A DNA stretch of 64,000 bases from Chitinophaga alhagiae (GCF_003568665.1 NZ_QXMH01000001.1:1612001-1676000), one strand, 5' to 3'; shown: positions 27,039 through 35,409, counted from the stretch's first letter. Translations and numbers: made by a program. The notes: generated from the sequence alone by a model not told the origin.

Positions 27039-28772
27039 ATGCGCCAACGCTACCTAGCCGTTTTCCCCATCGCCATGCTTTTTGCCTGCGGCAGCCACAG
27101 CGGCAACAAGGAAAAACAGTCAACCGGCAAAGATTCCCAGACAATTGGCTGTTATAAACCCCCAACAAATGATAAAGAATGGTACGCAACCGGAAAAAAA
27201 GCGCCCAGGTTTGAAGGGCTGGAAGGTATTGATTGCAGGATATCAACATCCAGCAAGGAAGCACAGGAGTACTTCAACCAGGGATTGATGTTAGCTTACG
27301 GATTCAACCACGCAGAAGCAGCAAGGTCTTTTTACGAAGCCACCCGGCTGGATTCCACTTGCGCCATGGCTTACTGGGGATTTGCGTACGTGTTGGGGCC
27401 TAACTACAACGGCGGCATGGAAGAAGATAATTTTCAACGCGCGTATGAAGCGGCTGTAAAGGCTAATGCATTGATCGGGAACTGTACACCCAAAGAAGCG
27501 GCGCTGATCAAAGCATTAGCCGCCCGGTATGCGGCGGAGCCTCCGGCCGACCGTAGCCCGTTAGACATTGCCTATGCCGCAGCCATGAAAAAAGTGTATG
27601 CACAGTACCCTACAGACCCGGATATCGGGGCCTTATATGCGGAAGCCCTGATGGACCTGCACCCCTGGGATTTGTACGATAAAGAAACAAAGGCGCCGCG
27701 GGCCTGGACGCCGGAGCTGATGGCCATCCTGGAGCACTTGATCAAAACAAACCCGATGCACCCGGGTGCACACCATTTTTACGTTCACGCGCTGGAAGCC
27801 TCCGCCACGCCCGAAAAAGCCCTGGCCAGCGCAAAACTGCTGGAAACATTGGTACCCGGCTCAGGCCACCTGCTGCATATGCCCTCACATATTTACATCA
27901 ATACGGGAGATTACCATCTGGGCTCCGTTTCAAATATTCGCGCAGTAGAGGTAGACAGCATTTATACCACTGCCTGCCATGCACAAGGCGCTTATCCCTT
28001 ATCGTATTATCCGCATAATTACCATTTTCTCGCTGCAACCGCCACGCTGGAAGGCAACTCAACATTAGCCTGGAACGCGGCAAAAAAATTGCAGGCGCAT
28101 ACTGCCACAGACATCATGCGCACACCCGGGTGGGGAACATTGCAACATTATTATACCATTCCATATTACATTGCTGTAAAACTCTCCATGTGGGATACGA
28201 TCATTGCCATCCCCCCTCCCGCAAAAGACCTTGTGTACCCCAATGCCATCCTGCATTACGCCAAAGGCATGGCATACCTCGGGAAACACGATATCACCAA
28301 CGCACAAAAAGAAATGGACAGCCTGCGCATACTGGCGGCAGACACCTCACTTCAAGACCTCACCGTTTGGGGGATCAACACCACGGCAGACCTGGTGCAA
28401 ATTGCCACGAAGGTGCTTGGAGGCGGCATTGCATTTAAACAAAACAAGGTGGCTGCATCCGTTTCCTTACTGGAAGAAGCGGTGGCCATTGAAGACCGCC
28501 TCAATTATAATGAACCACCAGACTGGTTTTTCTCCGTCCGGCATCATTTGGGCGCTATTCTGCTCAAAGCGGAAAAGTATGGAGAAGCGGAGAAGGTCTA
28601 TAACAGGGATTTACAGACCTGGCGGAAAAACGGCTGGGCTTTGATAGGGCTGCATAACGCGCTGGCATTGCAGGAAAAACATGGTGAAGCGCAAAAAGCT
28701 AAATCTGCTTTTGATGAAGCGTGGAAGTATGCGGATTTCAAGATTTTGTCCTCTTCGAATATTGTGGAATAG
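27039..28772 (+). CDS. Tetratricopeptide-repeat lipoprotein
   Basis: A 577-residue predicted lipoprotein (MRQRYLAVFPIAMLFAC). TPR-like helical pairs fill the protein: AQEYFNQGLMLAYGFNHAEAARSFYEATRLDSTCAMAYWGFAYVLGPN, PDIGALYAEALMDLHPWDLY, NPMHPGAHHFYVHALEASATPEKALASAKLLETLVPGSGHLLHMPSHIYINTGDY and a C-terminal YGEAEKVYNRDLQTWRKNGWALIGLHNAL. Histidines are conspicuous (PMHPGAHHFYVHALE, LLHMPSHIY), a pattern known from a family of large TPR proteins, sometimes found with cytochromes or metal proteins. Function unknown. It is the last chromosomal gene before the mobile element. Confidence 0.85.
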   Translation: MRQRYLAVFPIAMLFACGSHSGNKEKQSTGKDSQTIGCYKPPTNDKEWYATGKKAPRFEGLEGIDCRISTSSKEAQEYFNQGLMLAYGFNHAEAARSFYEATRLDSTCAMAYWGFAYVLGPNYNGGMEEDNFQRAYEAAVKANALIGNCTPKEAALIKALAARYAAEPPADRSPLDIAYAAAMKKVYAQYPTDPDIGALYAEALMDLHPWDLYDKETKAPRAWTPELMAILEHLIKTNPMHPGAHHFYVHALEASATPEKALASAKLLETLVPGSGHLLHMPSHIYINTGDYHLGSVSNIRAVEVDSIYTTACHAQGAYPLSYYPHNYHFLAATATLEGNSTLAWNAAKKLQAHTATDIMRTPGWGTLQHYYTIPYYIAVKLSMWDTIIAIPPPAKDLVYPNAILHYAKGMAYLGKHDITNAQKEMDSLRILAADTSLQDLTVWGINTTADLVQIATKVLGGGIAFKQNKVAASVSLLEEAVAIEDRLNYNEPPDWFFSVRHHLGAILLKAEKYGEAEKVYNRDLQTWRKNGWALIGLHNALALQEKHGEAQKAKSAFDEAWKYADFKILSSSNIVE

Positions 28773-28833
28773 GAGACTGAATCCGGAAGTACTGCGCAGG
28801 GTGGTTTCAGTTTGTCTGCAGGGCTGGTTCAAT

Positions 28834-28860
28834 AAAAAAGCCACGAAGATCTCGCGGCTT
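28834..28860 (-). terminator. Original terminator of the tRNA-Asn gene, displaced by the insertion
   Basis: On the minus strand GCCGCGA (28852-28858) pairs with TCGTGGC (28840-28846), one G-U pair, followed by a run of T (plus-strand A residues 28834-28839). It stands immediately beyond the left attachment repeat, where the 3' flank of the tRNA lay before insertion. The stem pairs better on the minus strand (the G-U becomes A-C on plus), supporting that reading. Confidence 0.6.
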
Positions 28861-28862
28861 TT

Positions 28863-28905
28863 GCTCCCCCTGTTGGACTTGAACCAACGACCCTCTGATT
28901 AACAG
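28863..28905. repeat. Left attachment repeat (tRNA-Asn 3' fragment)
   Basis: 43 bases identical to 49185-49227, running from just past the tRNA 3' end to the anticodon loop. It is not a tRNA gene: the 5' half is missing and the following sequence (CCCTTGAGGAGG) does not restore it. Confidence 0.9.
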
Positions 28906-29032
28906 CCCTTGAGGAGGCCTAATCGGGGCTAACCAGGGTGAACTTGAATTAACTTAACTGTTTAATTATCAATCGTTTAATATTTTTTGACTAATTTGAC
29001 AAAAGCCGTCCGAAGGCCCTTTAACGGGACTT

Positions 29033-29053
29033 TGCTGGCAAATTGTTGGCAAA
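29033..29053. repeat. Left copy of a 21-bp arm-type repeat
   Basis: The 21 bases beginning TGCTGGCAAA at 29033 recur in the same orientation at 49117-49137. Internally it is two copies of TG(C/T)TGGCAAA 11 bases apart. It lies 128 bases inside the left att repeat and 46 bases before the integrase gene, the place for integrase arm or accessory-protein sites. Confidence 0.7.
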
Positions 29054-29098
29054 TTTTGGAGGTCGGAGAGCCATTGTGAACCTGAAAATTTAGTCAAG

Positions 29099-30439
29099 AT
29101 GTCATTGAGTATTTCGATCAGCCTGGACACCCGCCGGGCTAAAAAAACGGGAAAGTTTCCGGTGAAGCTGCTGGCAATTTTTAATCGCAAACCTCGCCGC
29201 TACCAGACGGTTTACGACTTGAGCGAGGAAGAATTCAAGGCTTTGTCGGCTAGGCAAAAATCAGAGTGCCTGAAAAAGATGCAAGAAACCCTCAAGCAAT
29301 TGCAGCGAAATGCCGAGGAAGCGGCGGCAGGATTGCAGCCATTCACGTTCGAAGGTTTCGAGAAAGCGTTCATTCTAAACAATCCTTCTTTTCACCAGCG
29401 GAAGGCGATCAAAGAAGTAGCTGAACTCGATAACCACCCTTTCAACCAGGTGATGTATGATAACCGCTTCCCTATTTTCCGGTTGCCCAAGCCAGAGCCC
29501 GACACGATCTTGGCGGTGTTCCTATTTTATATCAGCAAACTTTTGAACGAGCACCGCATCCGGACGGCTGTCCATTACCAGACTACGTACAATATACTTG
29601 CCCGTTTCAGCGGTAATGTACGGTTCGTTGATATTAATGTCAGCTATCTGAAGCGTTTTGAGGCCTGGATGCTGGAGCATGGATATTCTAAGACTACCGT
29701 CGGTATTTACACCCGTTGCTTGCGTGCCGCCTTTAATGAGGCCATTTTCCAGGGAATCATTAAGCGGGAGAACTGTTATCCTTTTGGCCGGAGGCTTTAT
29801 CAACCACCATCCTCCCGGAATATCAAGAAAGCGTTGACGCTGGAGGATGTGAGTAAGATATACTATTACCAGCCCGAAAATGAACGGGAACGGAAGGCGA
29901 AAGACTTTTGGTTGTTTTCTTACCTGGCGAATGGAATCAATCCTACTGATATCATGCATCTTAAATACAAGAATATAGACGGTGATTATCTCGTTTTCGA
30001 GCGGGCCAAGACAGTAAACTCTACAAGGCTTGATCCCCGCCCCATCACGGTATTTATTTCGGATGACATGCAACGGATTATTGACTACTGGGGGAATAAA
30101 GACAAGAGCCCGGAGAATTACATTTTCCCCTGGATGGAGCATAATGTTACACCTTTGCGCCAGGTGGAGTTATGCGAATTGTTTGTCCAGGCGATTAATG
30201 ACTGGATGGCGAAGATCCGGAAGAAGCTGGGTATCGAGAAAAAAGTGACGACCTACGTGGCCAGGCATACCTTTTCAACGATCTTAAAGCGGTCGGGCGT
30301 CAGCACGGAGTTTATCCAGGAATCTTTGGGGCATACCAGCATGAAGACAACGGAAAGTTACCTGGATAGTTTCGAAAAGTCGGTGAAGAAAGAATACTCG
30401 CAGCGTTTGGTGGCTTTTAAGGAGGGTATGGAAAGATGA
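29099..30439 (+). CDS. Tyrosine recombinase (integrase) of the element
   Basis: Site-specific integrase of 446 residues, expected to recombine the tRNA-Asn attachment sites. N-terminal arm-binding part (SISISLDTRRAKKTGKFPVKLLAIFNRK), SAM-like core-binding domain (about 150-240) and catalytic domain. Seen at the C-terminus: Arg389-His390 (VARHTFSTIL), His412 (SLGHTSMKTT) and nucleophile Tyr421 (ESYLDSF). Where most tyrosine recombinases carry the first arginine (TGLR), this one reads YLANGINPTDIMHLKYKNI, so Arg I is missing; this is also known for IntDOT of Bacteroides CTnDOT. The gene points inward from the left end. A terminator follows. Confidence 0.95.
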   Translation: MSLSISISLDTRRAKKTGKFPVKLLAIFNRKPRRYQTVYDLSEEEFKALSARQKSECLKKMQETLKQLQRNAEEAAAGLQPFTFEGFEKAFILNNPSFHQRKAIKEVAELDNHPFNQVMYDNRFPIFRLPKPEPDTILAVFLFYISKLLNEHRIRTAVHYQTTYNILARFSGNVRFVDINVSYLKRFEAWMLEHGYSKTTVGIYTRCLRAAFNEAIFQGIIKRENCYPFGRRLYQPPSSRNIKKALTLEDVSKIYYYQPENERERKAKDFWLFSYLANGINPTDIMHLKYKNIDGDYLVFERAKTVNSTRLDPRPITVFISDDMQRIIDYWGNKDKSPENYIFPWMEHNVTPLRQVELCELFVQAINDWMAKIRKKLGIEKKVTTYVARHTFSTILKRSGVSTEFIQESLGHTSMKTTESYLDSFEKSVKKEYSQRLVAFKEGMER

Positions 30440-30456
30440 ACTATTTCAAGGGCGAC

Positions 30457-30497
30457 TGAACGGCCTGGTTGTTCACTTTTGCGGGCCGTTCATTTTT
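30457..30497 (+). terminator. Terminator of the integrase gene
   Basis: TGAACGGCC (30457-30465) pairs with GGCCGTTCA (30484-30492), followed by five T residues. The stop codon of the integrase is 18 bases upstream. Confidence 0.7.
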
Positions 30498-30561
30498 AGT
30501 GAACAGTCTCAAAAAGTGAACAAATGGCTAATAGCTACAGTTAACGAGTAAAAAAAGTCTC

Positions 30562-30586
30562 AAAAGGGCATTATAGTGCCCTTTTT
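30562..30586. terminator. Second hairpin terminator, bidirectional-looking
   Basis: AAAAGGGCA (30562-30570) and TGCCCTTTT (30577-30585) form a 9-bp stem with a 6-base loop; A residues precede it and T residues follow. It insulates the toxin-antitoxin operon from the integrase. Confidence 0.65.
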
Positions 30587-30623
30587 ATTGTGTTTGGGCA
30601 CACTTCACACATATTTTAGTCGA

Positions 30624-30645
30624 AAAGTGCTTTTTGCTGCACTTT
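30624..30645. promoter_or_regulatory. Candidate HipB operator
   Basis: AAAGTGC (30624-30630) and GCACTTT (30639-30645) form a perfect 7-bp inverted repeat with an 8-base spacer, 54 bases ahead of the HTH antitoxin gene. HipB-type antitoxins repress their own operon at such palindromes. Confidence 0.45.
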
Positions 30646-30698
30646 ACAATGAATTTTTACTCCAGAATGCTTAAATTTACTATGAAAAAGGTATTATA

Positions 30699-30917
30699 AT
30701 GCACTCTAGGGAAATATTCAACATCGTGAAAGCCAGAAGAGAATCTCTAAATGTGACGCAGGAGACGCTCGCTCAACTTTCCGGCGTAGCATTGAGAACC
30801 TTGAAACAATTTGAAAGCGGCAAGGGCAATCCTACCTTGCAAACACTCCAAAAGCTCGGTGACGCGCTGGGGCTTGAAGTAACGGTCGTCATTAAAAACA
30901 AGGGGAATAACGTATGA
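30699..30917 (+). CDS. HipB-like HTH antitoxin/repressor
   Basis: A 72-residue XRE-type DNA-binding protein (EIFNIVKARRESLNVTQETLAQLSGVALRTLKQFESGKGNPTLQTLQKLGDALGLEVTVVIK). This is the form usually encoded before hipA. It overlaps the next gene by 4 bases (ATGA). Expected to bind the palindrome upstream and autorepress the three-gene operon; in HipBST systems it also augments neutralisation of the toxin. Confidence in the family is high, the role is inferred from context. Confidence 0.88.
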   Translation: MHSREIFNIVKARRESLNVTQETLAQLSGVALRTLKQFESGKGNPTLQTLQKLGDALGLEVTVVIKNKGNNV

Positions 30918-31237
30918 GAGCAGCCAACATTCTTTTCAAAGGGCAAGAAGCCGGCGTCTTAACACAACATGATGATGGTACGTTCACGTTCCAGTATAAC
31001 GCATCGTGGGTAGAAGACAGTAGCAAGCCAGCCATCAGCCTTACATTACCGAAGACCGCCTCCCCATACCATTCTAATTACCTATTCCCGTTCTTTTACA
31101 ACATGCTGCCGGAAGGATCAAACAAACAGGTCGTTTGCCAACTTAACCACTTGGACAAGACCGACTATTTCGGGTTATTGCTGACGATTGCCCAAACAGA
31201 TACCATCGGCGCGGTTACCTTGTCCAAAATCGATTAA
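30914..31237 (+). CDS. HipS-like protein (stand-alone HipA N-terminal subdomain)
   Basis: A 107-residue protein matching the N-terminal subdomain of HipA (AANILFKGQEAGVLTQHDDGTFTFQYNASWVEDSSKPAISLTLPKTASPYHSNYLFPFFYNMLPEG). In classical HipA this is fused to the kinase; here it is a separate gene before the kinase, as in the tripartite HipBST system, where HipS is the antitoxin that binds HipT. Stop and the next start are separated by 2 bases, so translation is probably coupled. Calling it the antitoxin is by analogy. Confidence 0.8.
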   Translation: MRAANILFKGQEAGVLTQHDDGTFTFQYNASWVEDSSKPAISLTLPKTASPYHSNYLFPFFYNMLPEGSNKQVVCQLNHLDKTDYFGLLLTIAQTDTIGAVTLSKID

Positions 31238-31239
31238 AC

Positions 31240-32226
31240 ATGAGTTTACCAGATATCCAACATTGTCCCGGTACGCTGGCCCCTGGCTATCGGACCTATA
31301 GTCGAACGGCACTTGTCCGGGTCTTCAAGGGCCGCAAGGTAAGTCATCTTCTTCCCTATGATTCACCCGCCTCTAATGCGGCAATGGACGAACTCTTTGA
31401 TGAGAACAGAAAACGCATTTCTATCTCGGGGGTACAAGAAAAATTTTCCGTTCTGCTCGGGAAGAACAAACTTCGATTGATTAACGAGGGCGAACGGGGT
31501 AGCTACATCCTGAAACCAATTCCGGCAGCCGGCCGGCGACCGGACCAGATGCCCGCAAATGAACACCTTACGATGCAGATTGCGCGACAAGTATATCATA
31601 TCGAAACGGCGGAGAATGCGCTGATTTTTTTCCGTAATGGAGCACCCGCGTACATCACCAAACGTTTTGATGTCGATGAAAATGATAGAAAACTCGCGCA
31701 GGAAGATTTTGCATCCCTAGCCGGGCGCACGCCTCAAACACATGGAGAACATTATAAATATCTGGGTAACTATTTGGAGTTATTTCAGCTCATGCAAAAA
31801 TACGTCCCGGCTTATCCCGTAGAAGCGCCCAAATTATTGAAATTGCTCATGTTCAACTATCTCTTCTCAAATGGTGATGCACATTTCAAGAATTTTTCTC
31901 TCCTCGAAACGCCGATGGGGGATTACCGGCTGAGTCCGGCGTATGACTTGCTTAACAGCCGGATCCACATTAAAGACAAGGATTTCGCCTTAGATGATGG
32001 CTTACTCCCCAAAAATTTGGCGCAGGGGAAAATTATGCAGCAGTTTGCAGTATTGGCCGATCAGGCAGGCATTTCCCAGGCCTCTTTCGATGCAATCAGG
32101 CAACTTATGCTTTCCCAAACAGATAAGGTGCAGGAATTAACGTTGGCGTCCTATCTGGATGAAACCACCAAGCGTAATTACTTGCAATCGTATCAAGGCC
32201 GATTGCGGCAACTGGAAAAGACGTGA
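31240..32226 (+). CDS. HipT-like serine/threonine kinase toxin
   Basis: A 328-residue HipA-fold kinase lacking the N-terminal subdomain that is encoded separately upstream. The glycine-rich loop reads RKRISISGVQEKFSVLL, with an SIS double-serine motif at 61-63; in HipT of Escherichia coli an SIS motif in the same loop is autophosphorylated. Other kinase landmarks: SYILKPIP (lysine 92), NGDAHFKN (catalytic Asp213, Asn218) and SPAYDLLN (metal-binding Asp236). HipA/HipT toxins phosphorylate aminoacyl-tRNA synthetases (GltX for HipA, TrpS for HipT); the target here is unknown. Last gene of the operon. Confidence 0.87.
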   Translation: MSLPDIQHCPGTLAPGYRTYSRTALVRVFKGRKVSHLLPYDSPASNAAMDELFDENRKRISISGVQEKFSVLLGKNKLRLINEGERGSYILKPIPAAGRRPDQMPANEHLTMQIARQVYHIETAENALIFFRNGAPAYITKRFDVDENDRKLAQEDFASLAGRTPQTHGEHYKYLGNYLELFQLMQKYVPAYPVEAPKLLKLLMFNYLFSNGDAHFKNFSLLETPMGDYRLSPAYDLLNSRIHIKDKDFALDDGLLPKNLAQGKIMQQFAVLADQAGISQASFDAIRQLMLSQTDKVQELTLASYLDETTKRNYLQSYQGRLRQLEKT

Positions 32227-32541
32227 AGATTAATCGACGATTGCAACTCAGCACTAGAATTCTCTATAGAAAGGAATCAGTCCCAACGCTCGGTTTTTCA
32301 CAAGGATATTTATTAGATAAGTTTAAGTTAGGTGGTTTATTCGTACTATGAGTACGGATATAGGAAGAAAAACAAACCAGTTCTGACGGTATCGCCTGAA
32401 GTGGCTAAAGAAACTACTTTGCACCCATGCCGAATATATTGCTACTGGACTGTCTAAGCGTAGCACATAAGTAAGTTGGCCCAAACTGTGATTTCCTTTG
32501 ACTGTTATTTCTTAAATTTCAGTAGAACAAATTATAGGGTC
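32227..32541. other. 315-base gap without a supported gene
   Basis: Only a short palindrome is seen (CGTACT-ATG-AGTACG, 32342-32356). An in-frame TTG at 32476 could extend the following gene upstream, but the added residues look arbitrary. Confidence 0.5.
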
Positions 32542-33405
32542 ATGGGAAATTTCAGAAATTGGCTTTCCTCGAACATGCTATTCCGTAATATTTTGGCCGA
32601 CTTCGGATCGAGGTCTGCCTATACCGGGGAACCGGGAGGGTTTATCGCTTATTTCCAATATAAGATAGGCACCTACCAGCGCGACCACCACCTTTACTTC
32701 CCCAAAGAACCCTTCGCCGTTCGATACAACAATGAGGTCTTCAATAAGCTATTCGAATACGCCGGAGAAGATATCTTTAAATACCTCGACTTCCACTTTG
32801 ACGCCTTTCCCGAGAAAAACGCCTTTATTTTATACCTCGACAGGCAATTGACAGAACGGTTAAAGAAAAGCCCCAGTAAAGAGCGCAAAATAAAACTGGA
32901 ATCAGCCGCCGATTGGGTGGCGGAGAAAAAGCAATTATTCCGGACAAAAGCGGAACTGACCAAAGAGGATATTTCGCGGGATCTCCAACTGGTAATCGAT
33001 AGTAAGGCGGCCGGCAAAGCTGATGAGGCGCAACAGCGACTGGATAAACTTGCAGATAAGCTGGACCACAGATTTGACGATGCAATTGCCCGATTGGAGA
33101 GCGCCTCAAGTCTACTTCCGACCGGTAGTATTGGCCTGAATAATCAAAACCACCAGGATAAGCTGGTGCAACTTCTTTATATACTACAGAACCTTCATAA
33201 CCCTAAAAATAGGACGGAGGCGCTCTTCAGCGGCTTCAGTAACATTAACCTGGCGGCTATACTACGGCACCATTTCCGAGATTTTGCAGATAAGAAATCC
33301 AACACGATCGAGAAAAATGCAAAAGCAAGTATCGCAAAGCTCAAGAATAACGACCCCAAAGTCCAAAAGTTGATCCTGGCTTTGGAGGAATTCTTCTATG
33401 CATAA
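32542..33405 (+). CDS. Unrecognised protein of the element, 287 residues
   Basis: I do not recognise the family. From the ATG at 32542 it reads MGNFRNWLSSNMLFRNILADFGSRSAYTG..., an aromatic-rich first third (GGFIAYFQYKIGTYQRDHHLYFPKEPFAVRYNNEVF), a long charged helical middle with likely coiled coil (about 125-215) and a helical end (INLAAILRHHFRDFADKKSNTIEKNAKASIAKLKNN). The C-terminal part faintly recalls regulators found on Bacteroides mobile elements (RteC type), but I cannot support this. No signal peptide or membrane helix. It stands between the toxin-antitoxin operon and the mobilisation genes. Confidence 0.6.
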   Translation: MGNFRNWLSSNMLFRNILADFGSRSAYTGEPGGFIAYFQYKIGTYQRDHHLYFPKEPFAVRYNNEVFNKLFEYAGEDIFKYLDFHFDAFPEKNAFILYLDRQLTERLKKSPSKERKIKLESAADWVAEKKQLFRTKAELTKEDISRDLQLVIDSKAAGKADEAQQRLDKLADKLDHRFDDAIARLESASSLLPTGSIGLNNQNHQDKLVQLLYILQNLHNPKNRTEALFSGFSNINLAAILRHHFRDFADKKSNTIEKNAKASIAKLKNNDPKVQKLILALEEFFYA

Positions 33406-33550
33406 GGTATAGCCAGTCTTAATTTACCCATACTGACCTTTTCGAACTGGCGCAAACCTATTGAATTTCAATAGATAAAAATCCATGACCAATCCGGCAT
33501 TGACTTCCCTTCCTGCTTAACCCATCTTGCGTCCATAACACAGAAAGTTT

Positions 33551-33856
33551 ATGGACACTTTATTTATTCCCAACGAGAACGATTTCCGGCGGTGGATCAG
33601 GGAGGCACTAAAGGAGTGCCTGGAGAATCTCCCGGTAAAAGAGGGCGCGACTTCCGACCCGCAGAAGGAGCCCTTGCTCACCCGCAAGGAAATCGCGGGC
33701 ATCTTCCGGGTGTCGCTGGTAACCCTCCATGAGTGGATGAAACAGGGTTTGCCCTTTCATAAGCAGGGAGGCCGGGTATACTTCCTGCGCTCCGAAGTAC
33801 TGGAATACCTCAAGCAGAAACGCAAATTCCAGGATAAACTGTCCGGGCATGAATAG
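33551..33856 (+). CDS. Excisionase-like helix-turn-helix protein
   Basis: A 101-residue protein with a winged MerR-like HTH_17 domain in the second half (LLTRKEIAGIFRVSLVTLHEWMKQGLPFHKQGGRVYFLRSEVLEYLKQKRKF). The N-terminal helix (ENDFRRWIREALKECLENL) is typical of the small HTH proteins of Bacteroidota mobile elements that serve as excision or mobilisation regulators. The stop overlaps the primase-like gene by 8 bases, so the two are cotranscribed. Confidence 0.82.
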   Translation: MDTLFIPNENDFRRWIREALKECLENLPVKEGATSDPQKEPLLTRKEIAGIFRVSLVTLHEWMKQGLPFHKQGGRVYFLRSEVLEYLKQKRKFQDKLSGHE

Positions 33857-34841
33857 GGTAACCATTCAGGAAGCCAAGTTGCTGGACCAGGTGGATTACC
33901 TCGCATTCCTGGGATTTTACCCGGAAAAGATCCGCGGTCAGGAATACTGGTACAGATCGCCATTGCGGGAAGTGCATACCCCATCCTTTAAGGTAGACAG
34001 GGCGAAAGGCGTATGGTACGATCATGGAATCGGCCAGGGAGGAACAATTATTGATTTCGGGAAAGCTTATTTCCACTGTAATGTTCGGGAGTTTCTGGAC
34101 AGGCTGACGCCATATCTTTCTTTTCATCGCCCCGAACTTCCCATGCAGGTTTCCGCTCCATCAGCCGTTCAATCCTCGACCAGCCAGGCTGGTGAAAAGA
34201 AAGGGATTGTTGTTTTGTCCGCCGGCCCGCTGGAGTCGCCCCAGCTTTCCCGCTATTTGGCCGAGCGCAAAATTCCCTTGTCGATAGCGGCCGCTTATTG
34301 CCAGGAGGTACGATTCGAGTTGTCCGGTCGGCGCTTTTTTGCCATCGGGTTTAAAAATGACCTGGGTGGCTTTGAGCTACGTAATGCGCATTTCAAAGGG
34401 AGCAGTGCCCCGAAGGCATCTACCTTCCTGGATCAGGGCTGTCATGAGCTGGCGGTATTCGAAGGCTTTTTCAATTTCCTGTCCTTTCTTACCCTCGGGC
34501 AATACCGCTCCCTACCTACCTGCAATTTCCTGGTCCTGAATTCCCTCGCTTACTTTCGGAAGAACAGATCCATCATGGATCAACATGCCGGGGTCACCCT
34601 GTACCTGGACCGGGATGCCGCAGGACTCCAATGCACCAGCCAGGCGTTGAAGTTCGGGCCGCAGTTCCGCGACGGAAGCCACTTCTACGTCGGTAATAAT
34701 GACCTGAACGAGTGGCTGATCCAAAATTTCCCAAGGTTGAAGCAAGATCAATCTATCCTCCCACAGGTAGGTAAGGTATTGCGGGATGTCCAACACCTTC
34801 CACCGGATATTTCTCAGAGTAAGAAGGGTAAGCGCATGTAA
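33849..34841 (+). CDS. Toprim-domain primase-like mobilisation protein
   Basis: A 330-residue protein of the kind found in Bacteroidota mobilisable elements. The N-terminal part resembles the DnaG CHC2 region without its zinc cysteines (YWYRSPLREVHTPSFKVDRAKGVWYDHGIGQGGTIIDFGKAYFHCNVREFLDRL). The toprim part has the acidic pair in VTLYLDRDAAGLQ and an upstream glutamate in LAVFEGFFNFLSFL. Probably primes or supports replication of the transferred strand. It begins within the end of the HTH gene and is followed by a small hypothetical gene. Confidence 0.82.
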   Translation: MNRVTIQEAKLLDQVDYLAFLGFYPEKIRGQEYWYRSPLREVHTPSFKVDRAKGVWYDHGIGQGGTIIDFGKAYFHCNVREFLDRLTPYLSFHRPELPMQVSAPSAVQSSTSQAGEKKGIVVLSAGPLESPQLSRYLAERKIPLSIAAAYCQEVRFELSGRRFFAIGFKNDLGGFELRNAHFKGSSAPKASTFLDQGCHELAVFEGFFNFLSFLTLGQYRSLPTCNFLVLNSLAYFRKNRSIMDQHAGVTLYLDRDAAGLQCTSQALKFGPQFRDGSHFYVGNNDLNEWLIQNFPRLKQDQSILPQVGKVLRDVQHLPPDISQSKKGKRM

Positions 34842-34905
34842 GTTCTTCAAGTCCATAATCTATTATACCAATTCAATCTATTTTTTAACAGTAAAAACGA
34901 CGCAG

Positions 34906-35214
34906 ATGGCAGATTTGAAACGCAAAACGCTCTCCCTCTCCAGCGGAAAGCTCCTGAAACTTTACGGCAGCAGCCTTGCCATTTCCAAAAGCCTGGAGAT
35001 CGGGGAAGGGTACGCCCCTAATATTTATTCATTCACCGAAGGTCAGTCTGGAGGAAAGGAGGCCGGTCAAGTAACCAACCCCCACAAGCTCGACCGGGAA
35101 GATCTGATGGAACTGGCCGACTTCAACATCCAGCTTTGGATGAATTTGAAAGCCAACCTCCGGAAATATGGCGTGGATAGCCCGAAGGTTTTCAACCAGG
35201 AATCCAGCAAATAA
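34906..35214 (+). CDS. Small conserved-looking protein of the mobilisation module
   Basis: A 102-residue protein from the ATG at 34906 (MADLKRKTLSLSSGKLLKLYGSSLAISKSLEIGEGYAPNIYSF...). The frame is open further upstream, but the 40 extra residues would overlap the preceding gene and look unlike the rest. A serine-rich start and acidic helical end (LDREDLMELADFNIQLWMNLKANLRKYG). I do not recognise the family. Position between the primase-like gene and oriT/mobC suggests an accessory role. Confidence 0.6.
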   Translation: MADLKRKTLSLSSGKLLKLYGSSLAISKSLEIGEGYAPNIYSFTEGQSGGKEAGQVTNPHKLDREDLMELADFNIQLWMNLKANLRKYGVDSPKVFNQESSK

Positions 35215-35312
35215 TGATGCCAGAATCATTGGGAGTACCGCGGCTTTTTCCCGCTTTGCAATTGCTCAAAACGGCGGTGGCTTGCAGGATCGATTTTAAG
35301 CGTCCGGTTTAA

Positions 35313-35349
35313 GGCAAGCGGTGTTTTTGTAGGACAAAAACCGCTTGCC
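35313..35349. other. Candidate origin of transfer (oriT) inverted repeat
   Basis: GGCAAGCGG...TTTTTGT (35313-35330) and ACAAAAACCGCTTGCC (35334-35349) form an almost perfect 16-bp inverted repeat with a 3-base spacer, in the 195-base non-coding gap directly before mobC and the relaxase gene. Such repeats next to the nick site are the hallmark of oriT. No T tract follows in the direction of the upstream gene, which argues against a terminator. The nick site itself cannot be read. Confidence 0.55.
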
Positions 35350-35409
35350 CCTTGCTCCCGTTGGTCACATGGGGAGAAGAAATGCACAGTTTCTCAGTTA
35401 AATCAAAGT

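Noticed and set aside
28863-28905. A second tRNA-Asn gene at the left end of the element
   Set aside because: Only the 3' 43 bases of the tRNA are present and the adjoining sequence does not form D or acceptor stems. It is the attachment-site duplicate.
32342-32356. A terminator after the toxin-antitoxin operon
   Set aside because: The 6-bp palindrome has no T tract and may be chance.
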